A stretch of DNA of 64,000 nucleotides from Nonomuraea africana (lineage in GTDB: Bacteria; Actinomycetota; Actinomycetes; Streptosporangiales; Streptosporangiaceae), in the NCBI RefSeq assembly GCF_014873535.1, contig NZ_JADBEF010000001.1, positions 310,001 to 374,000 on the forward strand, written 5' to 3'. Both the position numbers and the translations under genes were made by a program. The notes under the pieces were generated by a model, which saw only the letters and a list, made by a program, of their open reading frames with translations, did not search any database and was not told the DNA's origin. Positions 1 through 9,085 of this stretch are shown here, piece after piece. Position 1 is the first letter of the stretch; every line of letters begins with the position of its first letter.

Positions 1-243
1 TTGCCCGCGCGCCTGGCGAGGCCGATGGCCGTTGTAATGATCGATGTACTCGTCCGGGACCGCGCGCAGGTGGCGTTCGCCGTAGATCAGCAGGCGGTCG
101 GTGCACTCGGCGCGCACCGTACGGATCCATCGCTCGGCATAACAGTTCGCCCGAGGTGTGCGCGGCGGCGTCTTCAGCACCGTGATCCCCACGGCGGCGA
201 AAATGTCATCGAACACGGCGGTGAACTTGGCGTCCCGATCGCG
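1..243 (-). mobile_element. IS transposase, C-terminal catalytic-domain fragment
   Basis: Read on the minus strand, this stretch encodes [19 protein letters not shown] followed by a segment with [19 protein letters not shown] and DHYNGHRP. This is the C-terminal half of an rve-type (DDE) integrase-fold transposase. Almost the same protein text is found in the IS at 60593-61724, so both belong to one IS family. The piece is cut by the window edge at base 1 and loses homology near base 243, where it abuts other decayed DNA. It has no start codon of its own and is a remnant or one end of an element lying outside the window. Confidence 0.8.
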
Positions 244-429
244 CCCCGGGTCATGGATGCGTGGTGCGCACCGGCGGGTCCGCTGTGCTCGGTCCGTGCT
301 CGTCCGCCCCGGAACGTACCGACATGTGTGCGCGGTTGTGCGGGCGAGCACTGCGCGAGCACGGCCGGGCGACGACCCGAGCATGGAGCACGCGCGCACC
401 GCGCTCGGCCACATCCTGACCGACGGGCC

Positions 430-648
430 ACCCTGGTCTCGATCGCGTCGTACCCGCGGGCCTCCAGGGTGGTGGCGTCGAAGCCCAGCTCCGCGGCGGT
501 CTGCCTGATCTCCTGCGGTGGGCCGAGGACGTGCTCGCCGCCCTCGGCCCACAGCTCCTGCACGGCCTTGCGGCGCAGCTCGGCGTCAGGCTCGATCCAG
601 AGCGCCGATGTAGCGGTCCGCCAGGTCCTGCGCGTGCGTATCGGTCAC
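430..648 (-). pseudogene. NTF2/SnoaL-like protein, frameshifted and truncated
   Basis: A GTG at 648 begins VTDTHAQDLADRYIGAL. After a frameshift near 600 the reading continues as [19 protein letters not shown], then [19 protein letters not shown]. This is the usual opening of small NTF2-like (SnoaL-like) proteins of actinomycetes. Homology ends near 430, where unrelated sequence joins on toward the transposase fragment, so the C-terminal half of the fold is missing. Such proteins bind small hydrophobic ligands or act as cyclases/isomerases, but this copy cannot make a full domain. The family assignment rests on recalled sequence style only. Confidence 0.5.
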
Positions 649-712
649 TGCTTGTCCTCGATGTCGGTGTTCCTCCCCGATCCTGGAAAACCGCGTGCGC
701 ATCGACAATTCC

Positions 713-2032
713 TCACAGGGAACGGCGGACGTTCAGCCGCCCCGTGTGCAGGTACCGCGCCCGCTCGCCCTCGCCCAGGAACGCGACGGCCGAGTGAACT
801 CCGCCCCTCGCCTGAGCGAACACGAACGTGTCCTGGCGCAGCCTGACCAGCTCGAACGTCTGCGACCCTCCGTGCGCCGCCATCGCGCCGAGCGGCGTGA
901 CCGTCACCCACAGCCGTCCCTCGTCGTCGCCGGCCACCTCCCAGGCCATCACGTCCGACACGTACCGTCCGGCGTAGCGCTCGACCACGAAGGGCAACGG
1001 CGGGTCGGGAGGCGTCGGGGGCGCGGGCGGGACGACCCCGGCGATGCGGCTGAGCACGGGGGCGACCAGCTCGGCCACCAGCGGGTCGGGGTCGCCGCCG
1101 TTGGTCAGCAGCACCGCGGCCACGCCCGCCTCCGGCACCAGCTTGAGCACCGCGGCCTGGCCCGGGGTCGAGCCGTCGTGCCCGACGACCGTGCCGCCCG
1201 CCCACTCTTGCAGCTCCCAGCCGAGGCCCCAGCGCGACGGCCTGCCGAGGTCGGGCAGCGTGACCTGCGGCTCCCGCATCATCCTGGCCAGCCGGGCGGG
1301 CAGCACTCCTGCGCCGTCGGACAGATGGGCGCGGGCGAAGGTCAGCAGGTCGCGGGCGGTCATGGCCAGGCTCGACCCCGCCGGATCGTTCGAGCGCATC
1401 AGCGACCACGTCGGGACGGGCTCGCCGCCCGCGTGGCCGACCGCCGTGCTGTACAGGATGGCCTCGTCGGCGCTGGTGGCCGTGCGGGTCAGGCCCAGCG
1501 GACCGATCAGGTGGGTGCGCAGCGCCTGGTTGTACGGCACGCCGCGCAGCACCTCGACGACCCGGCCGAGCACGACGTATCCGGCGTTGTTGTACGACCA
1601 GACCGCCCCAGGTGGCGACAGCCGAGGCACCTCGCCGAGCAGCGCGACCAGCTTCTCGATCGCATCGTCGCCCCTGCCGGTGTCGACGAACACGTCGCCC
1701 TCGAACCCGCCCGTGTGCGCCAGCAACTGCCTGATCGTCACCGGGTCGGGCAGCGCGAGCCCGGGCAGCACCGACTGCGCGCTCTGGTCGAGGTCGAGCC
1801 GCCCCTCGTCGACGAGCTGCATCACCAGCGTCGCCGTCCAGGCCTTGGCGACCGAGCCGATCTGGAACAGCGAACCGGTCGTGGCGGGGTGGCCCGTACG
1901 GGAGTTGAGCACGCCGGTCGCGGCCTCGGCCACCTCGTCGCCGGCGGCGAAGGCGACGACCGCCCCCGTGATGCCGTGCGCCTCGGCCAGCGTTTCGAGG
2001 TCGGTTCGCAGGTCGGGCAGGTCGAGGCTCAT
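713..2032 (-). CDS. serine beta-lactamase-fold hydrolase (class C/DD-peptidase-like)
   Basis: The product has 439 residues. It shows the penicillin-binding/class C beta-lactamase signature: nucleophile Ser60 in SVAK, Tyr147 in YNN, and a late HDG box, followed by a C-terminal beta domain of about 100 residues. No signal peptide is evident, so it probably acts in the cytoplasm as an esterase or peptidase rather than as a true beta-lactamase. It is the last gene of a three-gene operon; its ATG overlaps the stop of the S9 peptidase gene by 4 nt (ATGA). Pairing with a prolyl peptidase and an exporter suggests handling of a small peptide or amide compound. Substrate unknown. Confidence 0.85.
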   Translation of the reverse strand: MSLDLPDLRTDLETLAEAHGITGAVVAFAAGDEVAEAATGVLNSRTGHPATTGSLFQIGSVAKAWTATLVMQLVDEGRLDLDQSAQSVLPGLALPDPVTIRQLLAHTGGFEGDVFVDTGRGDDAIEKLVALLGEVPRLSPPGAVWSYNNAGYVVLGRVVEVLRGVPYNQALRTHLIGPLGLTRTATSADEAILYSTAVGHAGGEPVPTWSLMRSNDPAGSSLAMTARDLLTFARAHLSDGAGVLPARLARMMREPQVTLPDLGRPSRWGLGWELQEWAGGTVVGHDGSTPGQAAVLKLVPEAGVAAVLLTNGGDPDPLVAELVAPVLSRIAGVVPPAPPTPPDPPLPFVVERYAGRYVSDVMAWEVAGDDEGRLWVTVTPLGAMAAHGGSQTFELVRLRQDTFVFAQARGGVHSAVAFLGEGERARYLHTGRLNVRRSL

Positions 2033-4113
2033 GCGGACGCTCCGAAGGTCGGGTCGATGCGGTAACCGGCGGGGGGCTCCGCGCCGATCAGGTGGCGGGT
2101 GAGGAAGTCCCACTGGCGGCGCAGCACGTGCGCCTCGGCGTGCAGATAGCCGTGGGCGGCGTTGGGCACCATGAGCATCTCGAAGTCGGCGTCGGCCTCG
2201 ATCAGCGCGTTGACCAGGCGCAACGACAGGGCCGGGTGGCAGTTGTCGTCCATCTCGCCGAAGACGATCAGCAGCTTGCCGGTGAGCGCGCCGGCGTGCG
2301 GCAGCATCGAGCCCTCGGCGTAGTCCCTCGGCGGCGGCCCCTGGTAGGTCTCGCCCCAGATCGCGTAGTAACCGTCGTGCTCGTAGTCGCCGGCGGAGGC
2401 GACCCCCACGCGGAAGAAGTCGGGGTACGTCAGCAGCGCCCTGGTCGTGGCCGCGCCGCCGCCCGAGTGCCCCGTGACGCCGACCCGCTCCAGGTCGAGG
2501 TAGGGTCGTTCGGCCGCCAGCTGGGTGATCGCGGCGACGTGGTCCCCCAGCCCCACCGACACGGCGGGGTCGCCGTAGGAGACCTCCTGGAAGGCCTTCC
2601 CCCTGTACGGCGTGCCGCGCCCGTCGAGCACCACGACCGCCATGCCGAGCGCCGCCAGCGAAGGCGCGCCGCCCGCGGGGTCGAGCAGCCAGGGGTCGAG
2701 CGTGTAGCCGCGCAGCGTCGTGCGCAGCTGCCGGGGGATCTGCGGCCCGTTGTAGATCGAGTCGAGGATCGGGTACCGCTTCGAGGGATCGAAGTCGGAG
2801 GGAAGGAACAGCAGGCCGTGCACGTCGGTGACGCCGTCGGCGGCCTTGGCGGTGAACCGCTCGGGCGCCCGCCAGCCCGCCTTCTCCAGCGCGGACAGCT
2901 CGGCCCGCTCCAGCTCCATGACGACCGCGCCCGTCGCGTCGCGCAGCACGCTGACGCTCGGCGTGCCCGGTGTGGCGTAGGTGTCGACCAGCCAGCGGCC
3001 GTCGGGGGAGACGTGCGCCTGGTGGTCGGCGTCCTCGGGGGTGAGCACGGTGACGCCGCCGCCGTCGAGGTCCGCGCGGCACAGCCTGCGGTCGTAGGGG
3101 TTCGAGCCGTGCCCGCCGGACAGGAACAGCACCTCCCTGGCGGCCCAGTCGACTCTGAGCAGTTCGCGGACGAGCCACTCGCCCTCGGTCACCGGGTTCT
3201 TGAGCTCGCCACCCTTGTACAGGTAGAGGTGGCCCCATCCGGAGCGGTCGGAGTACCACAGCACCTCGTCGCCGCCGGTGCGCACGAGGGGGTGCTCGAC
3301 GATGGTCGGGGCGGTGCTCATGATCGTGTCGGTGTGCTCCTCCATGAGTATCTCGGCCCGTCCGGTCCTGGCGTCGGCGCGGTAGAGGATGGCGCCCCTG
3401 TGGCCGCGCGTGCCGTACAGGATCCACAGCGTGTCGTTGTCCTCCCACCAGATCCGGCCCAGGTTGAGCGGGGCGTCGTGGGTGAAGGGCAGCGGCTCGA
3501 CGGCCAGGTCGACCCGCTCGCCCGTCTCCGCGTCGAAGATCGCGTGGGTGAAGGTGGGCAGGGGGTCGCCGGGCATCTCGTAGTGCATCGTGTGCGCCAG
3601 CGGGCGCCCGCCGCCCGGCGGGCACGACTGGGTGATCGTCAGCGTGGGCACGTGCCGCTGGTCGACGCGGTGGGTGACGAACCTGCGCCCGTCGGGGGCC
3701 CAGGCCAGCAGCGGCGGCGTGGTCATCCCCTGCTGGGTGGCCACGATCGGCAACCGGTTCTGGTCGCTCGGCAGGCCGTAGGCGTGGCCTGGCTCGCCGT
3801 CGTGGGTGAGCGGCCTGCCGTTGACCAGGAGGTCGCCGTCCGCGGCGGTCACCGTGTAGCGGCCGTCGGGCGAGGTCTGGGCGCCGGTGACCTCGGGAGG
3901 CAGGGTGGGTTCGGCCGCGGCGGCGGGCGCCTCCCGCGTCTCTACCCGTTCCTTTCTGTCCGGAAATATCCGGACATAGGTGGGGCCTTCGGGGCTGCTC
4001 GCCTCGTACCAGAAGGAGTCCTCCTCCCAGACGGGTGTCACGGCCGAGCGGTGCACCAGCTTCGCCTCCTGGGAGACGTGCAGCGCCTCGGCGCGGCGAT
4101 AGGCGTCGATCAT
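2029..4113 (-). CDS. S9 family prolyl oligopeptidase/dipeptidyl-peptidase
   Basis: The product has 694 residues. Residues 1-430 form a beta-propeller-like region (repeated DGR and WSPDG-type strands, e.g. AWAPDGRRFVTH and HVSPDGRWLVDT). Residues 430-690 form the alpha/beta-hydrolase domain. Nucleophile Ser550 lies in GHSGGG, the acid is probably the Asp in GEMDDNCHP, and the His is in NAAHGYLH. The layout fits DPP-IV/S9B-type peptidases that remove dipeptides or short peptides after proline or alanine. No signal peptide is seen, so it is likely cytoplasmic. It overlaps the genes on both sides by 4 nt, giving tight translational coupling with the MFS exporter upstream. Confidence 0.9.
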   Translation of the reverse strand: MIDAYRRAEALHVSQEAKLVHRSAVTPVWEEDSFWYEASSPEGPTYVRIFPDRKERVETREAPAAAAEPTLPPEVTGAQTSPDGRYTVTAADGDLLVNGRPLTHDGEPGHAYGLPSDQNRLPIVATQQGMTTPPLLAWAPDGRRFVTHRVDQRHVPTLTITQSCPPGGGRPLAHTMHYEMPGDPLPTFTHAIFDAETGERVDLAVEPLPFTHDAPLNLGRIWWEDNDTLWILYGTRGHRGAILYRADARTGRAEILMEEHTDTIMSTAPTIVEHPLVRTGGDEVLWYSDRSGWGHLYLYKGGELKNPVTEGEWLVRELLRVDWAAREVLFLSGGHGSNPYDRRLCRADLDGGGVTVLTPEDADHQAHVSPDGRWLVDTYATPGTPSVSVLRDATGAVVMELERAELSALEKAGWRAPERFTAKAADGVTDVHGLLFLPSDFDPSKRYPILDSIYNGPQIPRQLRTTLRGYTLDPWLLDPAGGAPSLAALGMAVVVLDGRGTPYRGKAFQEVSYGDPAVSVGLGDHVAAITQLAAERPYLDLERVGVTGHSGGGAATTRALLTYPDFFRVGVASAGDYEHDGYYAIWGETYQGPPPRDYAEGSMLPHAGALTGKLLIVFGEMDDNCHPALSLRLVNALIEADADFEMLMVPNAAHGYLHAEAHVLRRQWDFLTRHLIGAEPPAGYRIDPTFGASA

Positions 4114-5504
4114 CGGGTTTCTCCGATCGCGTGGTCGATGAGGGCGTCGAGATCGCCCATGAGGGTTTTGTGGATGGTCGCGATGAACCACGACCCGAGG
4201 GCCGCGGGGACGAGCAGCAACAGCAGCGCGCCCCGCAGGTCGAGGAAGGTCGTCGCCAGGGCCAGCAGGCCGGCGCCGATCAGGCCGCCGCACGCGATGA
4301 CCAATCCCATCGCGGCCATGGCGTGCGACCTGTCGGCCGGCCGGACGACCGACAGGGCGCCAATGAACAGGCAGGGCCCGATCACCGCCAGCAGCGCCTG
4401 ACCCAGCGCGAGCAGGGCGAGCAGCACCCAGAGGCCTGGCGCGAGCGCCGACAGGCCGAAGGCCGCCGCCGACGTGGCGAGCGCGCCGCCCGCCAGCGCC
4501 ATGAACCGCGCGGGCCCGGCCCGGTAGGCCGCCTCCGCCCTGCCCCCGAACACGGCCAAGGCCACGATCGACGCCGCGGCGGCCGCGCTGGTGAACAGCC
4601 CGCGCTGGCCGGGCGTCAGCGCGAACTCCTGCTCCAGGAGCGTCGAGACCACCACCGCGTACGGCGCGGCCAGCGCCCCGATCGCGGTGAACCCGACGCA
4701 CGTCCTGCGGATCGTCGGGATGCGCCCGACGCGCAGCACCGTGGCCGCGAAACCGTTCCGCTCCTCGCCCGCGCCGGTCACGGCCGCGCCGGACCTGGCC
4801 TGGAGCTCGGCGACGTCCCACCGGCCCAGGACGGGCTCACGCAGCCGCAGCGCGTACAGGCAGGCCACCAGCGACAGCGCGCCCAGCGTCGCGAACACCG
4901 CCCGCCAGTCCATGCCGAGCCACGACACCAGCCCCGCGATGACCAGAGGCGCCAGGATGCCTGCCAGCGGCGACGACGCCGAGTACAGCGACATCACCCG
5001 CATCCTGGCGGGCGGAGGGTAGGCGTCCACCAGCAGCGGCGGGTGCAGCACCGCCACCGTGCCCGTGGTGGCCCCGTTGACCAGCATGAGCGCGGCCAGC
5101 GAGACCGGACCCACGACCGAACCGGTGAACAGCGTGGTCAGGCTCCAGGCGAACCCGGTGCCGACCGCGAGCCGTACCCGGTGGGGATAACGGCGCAGCA
5201 GCGCCGCCACCGCGATGGGGGCCAGCCCCGCCGCCACGCCCTGGACGGCGACGATCCCCGACAGGGAGCCGACGTCCATCCCGAGCGACGCGGCGACCTC
5301 CGGCGCGAGCACGCCGAACACCTGGGACTGGAAGTTGTCCACGACGGCCAGCACCGTCAGCGCGACCATGAAGGACAGGCCGACGCCGTGCTCCCTGAGC
5401 GTGCGCAGCAGCGGGGCGGTGTCGCCCCTCCTGCCGGTCACGCCCAGGACCGCGCGGGCGTCCTGCCTGCTCAGCGGGTCGTCCTCGGCTGATAGATCGT
5501 TCAC
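4110..5504 (-). CDS. MFS transporter
   Basis: The product has 464 residues. It starts at a GTG at 5504 and has about twelve hydrophobic segments after a charged N-terminal tail of roughly 40 residues. The loop between segments 2 and 3 and the central cytoplasmic loop (about residues 215-240) have the usual major facilitator layout. It is probably a proton-linked exporter or importer of a small organic molecule. It is first in the operon with the S9 peptidase and beta-lactamase-like hydrolase and is divergent from the sensor kinase at 5637. That layout suggests induction by the two-component system. Substrate cannot be named. Confidence 0.85.
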   Translation of the reverse strand: MNDLSAEDDPLSRQDARAVLGVTGRRGDTAPLLRTLREHGVGLSFMVALTVLAVVDNFQSQVFGVLAPEVAASLGMDVGSLSGIVAVQGVAAGLAPIAVAALLRRYPHRVRLAVGTGFAWSLTTLFTGSVVGPVSLAALMLVNGATTGTVAVLHPPLLVDAYPPPARMRVMSLYSASSPLAGILAPLVIAGLVSWLGMDWRAVFATLGALSLVACLYALRLREPVLGRWDVAELQARSGAAVTGAGEERNGFAATVLRVGRIPTIRRTCVGFTAIGALAAPYAVVVSTLLEQEFALTPGQRGLFTSAAAAASIVALAVFGGRAEAAYRAGPARFMALAGGALATSAAAFGLSALAPGLWVLLALLALGQALLAVIGPCLFIGALSVVRPADRSHAMAAMGLVIACGGLIGAGLLALATTFLDLRGALLLLLVPAALGSWFIATIHKTLMGDLDALIDHAIGETR

Positions 5505-5570
5505 GCATCCGAGGATCACGCGCCGCCGAGGGGCGGCACGAGCCCCCGATGGGATGCTCGCCGATGGGGA

Positions 5571-5592
5571 AGGTAGGCGGCGGCGACCTACT
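5571..5592. promoter_or_regulatory. imperfect inverted repeat in divergent promoter region
   Basis: Between the GTG of the MFS gene (5504) and the ATG of the kinase gene (5637) lies AGGTAGGCGGCGGCGACCTA. Its arms GTAGG and CCTAC face each other across about 10 nt. A related but perfect palindrome, with the same CGACCT core, sits upstream of the hydrolase gene at 8718-8736. Both could be sites for the response regulator encoded here. This is inference from position and partial likeness. Confidence 0.3.
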
Positions 5593-5636
5593 TTCGTCGC
5601 ATCCGGCACGCGGTCCCTGCTCGGTAGCGTGGCGGT

Positions 5637-6755
5637 ATGAAAGTGGGGGTCAGCAGGCTGATCGGGGACGTCGCGCTCGCCGCGGCCGTGGGCGTGGTGG
5701 GTGTCACCAGCGATCTGGCGATCAGCGGCGCGGTGCCGATGGCGCTGGTGCCCGACGTGCCGTGGCAGGGGCTGTGGGTGCAGGTCGCGGGGGCGGCGCT
5801 GCTGCTGGCGCGGCGGCGCCTCCCGCTCGCGGTGACGCTGGCGATGATCCCGCTCGGCTACGTCGAGGTGCCGGTGGCGATGCCGTTCGCCCTCTACGCC
5901 CTCGGCGCCCACCGCGGCGACCGGCGGCTGCTCGTGGCCGTGGCGGGGCTGGCGCTGCTCGTGCTGTCGCACCTGTGGGAGGCGGCCGACCTGGCCACCG
6001 CGCTGCACATCCTGTCGATCTGCGGCCTGGTCGTGGTGCCCTCGACGCTGCTCGGTCTCTACGCCGACAGTCAGCGGCGGCTCAATACCGCGCTGGCCGA
6101 ACGCGCCGAACGGGCCGAGCACGAGCAATGGCTGCTGGTCGAGCAGGCCAGGGCCGAGGAGCGCACGCGGCTGGCCCGCGAGATGCACGACGTCGTCACC
6201 CACCACGTCAGCCTGATGGTGCTGCAGGCGGGTTCGCTGCGGATGTCCGCGCCCTCGCCCGAGGTGCGCGAGGCGGCCGAGGACCTGCGCGCGACGGGCC
6301 GGCGGGCCCTCGGCGAGCTGCGCGAGATCGTCGGCGTGCTGCACGACTGTGAGCCTGCCGACCTTGCGCCGCCGCCGACGCTGCTCGACGTCTCCCGCCT
6401 CGTCGCCGAGTCCGGCCTGCCGGTGTCGCTCAGCCAGGACGAGGAGATCGAGGTGTCGGCGCCGCTCGGCCGTACCGCCTATCGGGTGGTTCAGGAGGCG
6501 CTGACCAACGCGCGCAAGCACGCTCCCGGCGCCCCGGTCTCGGTACGGCTCAGCCACGACGGCGGCGGCGTCCGCGTCGAGGTGAGCAACCCCGCGTCCG
6601 GCGCGGCGCCCGCCGACCTGCCGCCGTCGGGCACGGGGCTGCTCGGGCTGCGCCAGCGGGTGGAACTGGTCGGCGGCGTGTTCAGCGCCGGGCCGACCGA
6701 GGAAGGGGGCTTCGCGGTACGGGCGACGCTGCCGGCGAAGGGAAGCACCCGGTGA
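5637..6755 (+). CDS. sensor histidine kinase (HisKA_3, LuxR-type two-component system)
   Basis: The product has 372 residues. Residues 1-140 hold about five hydrophobic segments forming a membrane sensor. A coiled stretch rich in Ala/Glu/Arg follows (145-175), then the phosphoacceptor region LAREMHDVVTHHVSLMV near residue 180, and a HATPase_c domain with QEALTNARKHAPG and GTGLLGLRQRV. This is the NarL/DesK-type kinase layout. It autophosphorylates on His and passes phosphate to the partner regulator downstream, whose GTG overlaps this stop codon (GTGA). The regulator gene is broken, so the kinase may have lost its own partner. The signal is unknown. Confidence 0.9.
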   Translation: MKVGVSRLIGDVALAAAVGVVGVTSDLAISGAVPMALVPDVPWQGLWVQVAGAALLLARRRLPLAVTLAMIPLGYVEVPVAMPFALYALGAHRGDRRLLVAVAGLALLVLSHLWEAADLATALHILSICGLVVVPSTLLGLYADSQRRLNTALAERAERAEHEQWLLVEQARAEERTRLAREMHDVVTHHVSLMVLQAGSLRMSAPSPEVREAAEDLRATGRRALGELREIVGVLHDCEPADLAPPPTLLDVSRLVAESGLPVSLSQDEEIEVSAPLGRTAYRVVQEALTNARKHAPGAPVSVRLSHDGGGVRVEVSNPASGAAPADLPPSGTGLLGLRQRVELVGGVFSAGPTEEGGFAVRATLPAKGSTR

Positions 6756-7395
6756 TCAGGATCCTGCTCGTGGACGACGAACGCATGGTCTGCGCCCACC
6801 TGCGGGCGATCCTGTCGCGCGCCGACGACCTGGAGGTGGTGGGCGAAGCGCACGACGGCGCGGAGGCCGTCGAGGCGATCGTCCGGCTCTCGTCGTGCTT
6901 ATGGACATCAGGATGCCGGGCGTCGACGGCCTGGCCGCGACCGAACACGCCTGCCGGCTGCCCGACCCGCCCAAGATCATCGTGCTCACCACCTTCGACC
7001 TGGACGAGTACGCGGTGAGGGCGCTGCGCGCGGGCGCGGTCGGCTTCCTGCTCAAGGACACCGACCCCGAGGACCTCACCGGCATCGTCAGGGTCGCCGC
7101 CGACGGGCACGCCGTCATCTCGCCCGCGCTGACCAGGCGGCTGATCTCGGCCTTCGCGCCCGGCGAGCCCGCAAGGCAGGCGGCCAGGGCGCGCGTGGCC
7201 GAGCTGACCGAGCGCGAGACCGAGGTGCTGATCTGCCTGGCCGAAGGGCTGTCCAACTCCCAGACGGGCAGCAGGCTGTTCCTCAGCGAGACGACGGTCA
7301 AGGGATACGTGTCCCGGCTGCTCCTGCTCGACTGCGCCAACCGCACCCAGGCCGCGCTGCTGGCCCACGACGCCGGTCTGGTCAGCCGAGCCTGA
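6752..7395 (+). pseudogene. LuxR/NarL-type response regulator, disrupted by a 7-nt deletion
   Basis: The first frame starts at GTG 6752 with MIRILLVDDERMVCAHLRAI and runs to about residue 46. It then leaves frame, and the remainder (MDIRMPGVDG, TTFDLDEYAV, LLKDTDPEDL, and the LuxR helix-turn-helix LTERETEVL...SETTVKGYVSRLL) reads in another frame from about 6893. Compared with the family pattern VRLRPDVVLMD, only 2 nt stand where 9 are expected at 6890-6891. That is a net 7-nt loss removing about RPD. The phosphoacceptor Asp (MDIRMPG) and the DNA-binding domain survive downstream of the shift. The gene is either inactive or the site of a sequencing error. It ends 2 nt before the convergent hydrolase gene. 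Confidence 0.85.
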
Positions 7396-7397
7396 GC

Positions 7398-8669
7398 TCA
7401 CGCCATCCTGCGGGCGGCGAAGCCGCCGCTGACCAGGCGCACGGCCCGCCCCTGACGGACCACGAATGCCAGGTCCCAGCCCCGCCCGCCGGACAGGTCC
7501 CGCTCGGGCAGGAACCTGTCCCGCTCCAGCGGTAGCAGCGCGACCGGCGGGCTGACCCGCCCCGAGGCCACCTCCTCCAGCGTCACCGTGAGCACTCCGT
7601 CCACCGCGCTCACCTCGTAGCGCAGGTCGCACGCGGCATAGCGGCCCACGTACGGCTCCGCGTCGGCGGTCAGCCGCGTGACGGGCTCCACGTCGTACGG
7701 CGCTGCCCCCAGCACCTCGGCGGCCACCTCGGCGGCCAGCGGATACCCCGCGTGCGGCGTGTTGCACACCACCCCGACGACCACCCCGGTGGACGGCGCC
7801 CACAGCAGCGTGGACGAGCCCCCGTAGTTGGTGCCGCTGTGCCCGAACACGGCCGTCCCGCCGAAGTCGCGCCGGTATGGGCCGAGGCACCACTCGCGCG
7901 CGAACCGCCTGGTCGGCAGCGACACCTGCGGCACGTGCATGGCCGCGCACGCCTCGGCCGACAGCACACCCGCGCCGCCGCGCACGAACAGCTCGCCGAA
8001 TCTGGCCAGATCGCCCGCCGTCGAGCACAGCGTGCTGCCCGCCGGTCCCGAGGCGCGCGAGAACGTCCACGGCCGCACCACCGAGCCGTCGGGCGCGTGC
8101 CCGACGGCGACCCTGTGATAGGGCAGCTCGTCCCACAGCGTCGTGCAGTCGCGCAGCCCGAGCGGCTCGAACACCCTGCGCCGCAGTGCCTCGTCCCAGC
8201 TCAGCCCGGTCAGCCTGGCCACCAGCGCGCCGGAGACGACGGTGGAGGCGTTGCTGTACGAGTAGCCGTCGCCCGGCGCGAACAGCATCTCCATGCGCGA
8301 GAGCGTGGCCAGGTAGTCGGCGGGATCGTCGTAGAACCCGTTGTCGATCCCGCTGGTCATGGATAGCAGGTGGCGCGCCGTCACCGACGCGGTGGCGGCC
8401 TGGTCCGACAGCCGCAGCTCGGGCAGATGACGCACCACCGGCTCGTCCAGGTCGAGCAGACCCTCGTCGACCAGGCTCATCACCAGCACCGCCGTGTGCA
8501 GCTTGGTCGTCGAGCCGATCTGCATCAGCGTGCGCGCGTCCATCGGCGTGCCGAGCTCGGCGTTGGCGATCCCGGTCGCCGCCTCGCGCAACTCCCCGCC
8601 GACCAGCACGGCGACCTGCGCGCCGCGCACGCCCAGCCGGCACGCTGCCTCGGTAAGCATCTCTTCCAT
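7398..8669 (-). CDS. serine beta-lactamase-fold hydrolase
   Basis: The product has 423 residues with the class C beta-lactamase/esterase triad motifs: Ser53 in STTK, Tyr138 in YSN, and HSG near residue 270. A C-terminal beta-rich domain follows, as in the related protein at 713-2032. There is no signal peptide, so cytoplasmic action is expected. It is a single gene convergent with the broken response regulator. A perfect 19-bp palindrome lies about 50 nt upstream of its start (8718-8736). The two paralogues flanking one two-component system suggest a common regulon. Substrate unknown. Confidence 0.85.
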   Translation of the reverse strand: MEEMLTEAACRLGVRGAQVAVLVGGELREAATGIANAELGTPMDARTLMQIGSTTKLHTAVLVMSLVDEGLLDLDEPVVRHLPELRLSDQAATASVTARHLLSMTSGIDNGFYDDPADYLATLSRMEMLFAPGDGYSYSNASTVVSGALVARLTGLSWDEALRRRVFEPLGLRDCTTLWDELPYHRVAVGHAPDGSVVRPWTFSRASGPAGSTLCSTAGDLARFGELFVRGGAGVLSAEACAAMHVPQVSLPTRRFAREWCLGPYRRDFGGTAVFGHSGTNYGGSSTLLWAPSTGVVVGVVCNTPHAGYPLAAEVAAEVLGAAPYDVEPVTRLTADAEPYVGRYAACDLRYEVSAVDGVLTVTLEEVASGRVSPPVALLPLERDRFLPERDLSGGRGWDLAFVVRQGRAVRLVSGGFAARRMA

Positions 8670-8717
8670 GGCGACCGAGTCTCAGCCGCCTCGACCTGCC
8701 CGATCAAGACGGTGGCG

Positions 8718-8736
8718 GGCGAAGGCGACCTTCGCC
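8718..8736. promoter_or_regulatory. perfect 19-bp palindrome, candidate operator
   Basis: GGCGAAGGCGACCTTCGCC is two 8-nt arms (GGCGAAGG and CCTTCGCC) around CGA. It lies 49 nt upstream of the hydrolase start at 8669, where a repressor or activator site would be expected. The core CGACCT recurs in the divergent promoter region at 5571-5592. Confidence 0.45.
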
Positions 8737-8789
8737 ACGGCCGAACCGTACTTTGGTATGCGGCCGGAATGCCGGGCGCGAGACGTCTG

Positions 8790-8971
8790 TCAGAAGCCGA
8801 ACTGTGCGAACGTGCCCCCTTCGCGCATCGCCATGATGGCCGCCTCGGGATAGTCGACCGTGCCGTCGGGAAGTCGGTCGAGCGGATGCCACTCCAGCGC
8901 GATCGCACTTGCCAGGCTCGGCGTTGTACGGCTCGCCGTCCCACCGCTCGGCTCTCTTCACCATCCGCCAC
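8790..8971 (-). pseudogene. NUDIX hydrolase, C-terminal fragment with frameshift
   Basis: On the minus strand the text RMVKRAERWDGEPYNAEPGK is followed, in another frame, by LEWHPLDRLPDGTVDYPEA and AIMAMREGGTFAQFGF with a stop at 8790. This is the usual C-terminal end of actinomycete NUDIX pyrophosphohydrolases. The NUDIX box itself (GX5EX7REUXEEXGU) is absent, because homology begins only at about 8971. The fragment is thus truncated and frameshifted, hence not functional. Confidence 0.55.
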
Positions 8972-8993
8972 CGCCATGCCGAGGGGCGCTGAC

Positions 8994-9085
8994 GTGGTAC
9001 TGGACCTGAACAAGCTCGAGCACCTGGTTACCGTCGCAGAGGAAGACAGCCTCACCCGTGCCGCCGCTCGTCCGCCTCTGTTGTC
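8994..9085 (+). pseudogene. LysR-type regulator, N-terminal fragment
   Basis: GTG 8994 opens VVLDLNKLEHLVTVAEEDSL, then TRAAARPPLLSV. This is the first part of the winged helix-turn-helix of LysR regulators (usual text LxxLxxFvaVAEegSfTrAA). The recognition helix and effector domain are missing; the frame runs on without LysR homology. It is a remnant only, facing away from the NUDIX fragment it abuts. Confidence 0.6.

Noticed and set aside
4110-6557. 815-residue minus-strand frame extending the MFS gene under the kinase gene
   Set aside because: Only residues from GTG 5504 onward are a transporter; the extension is antisense to a clear kinase domain.
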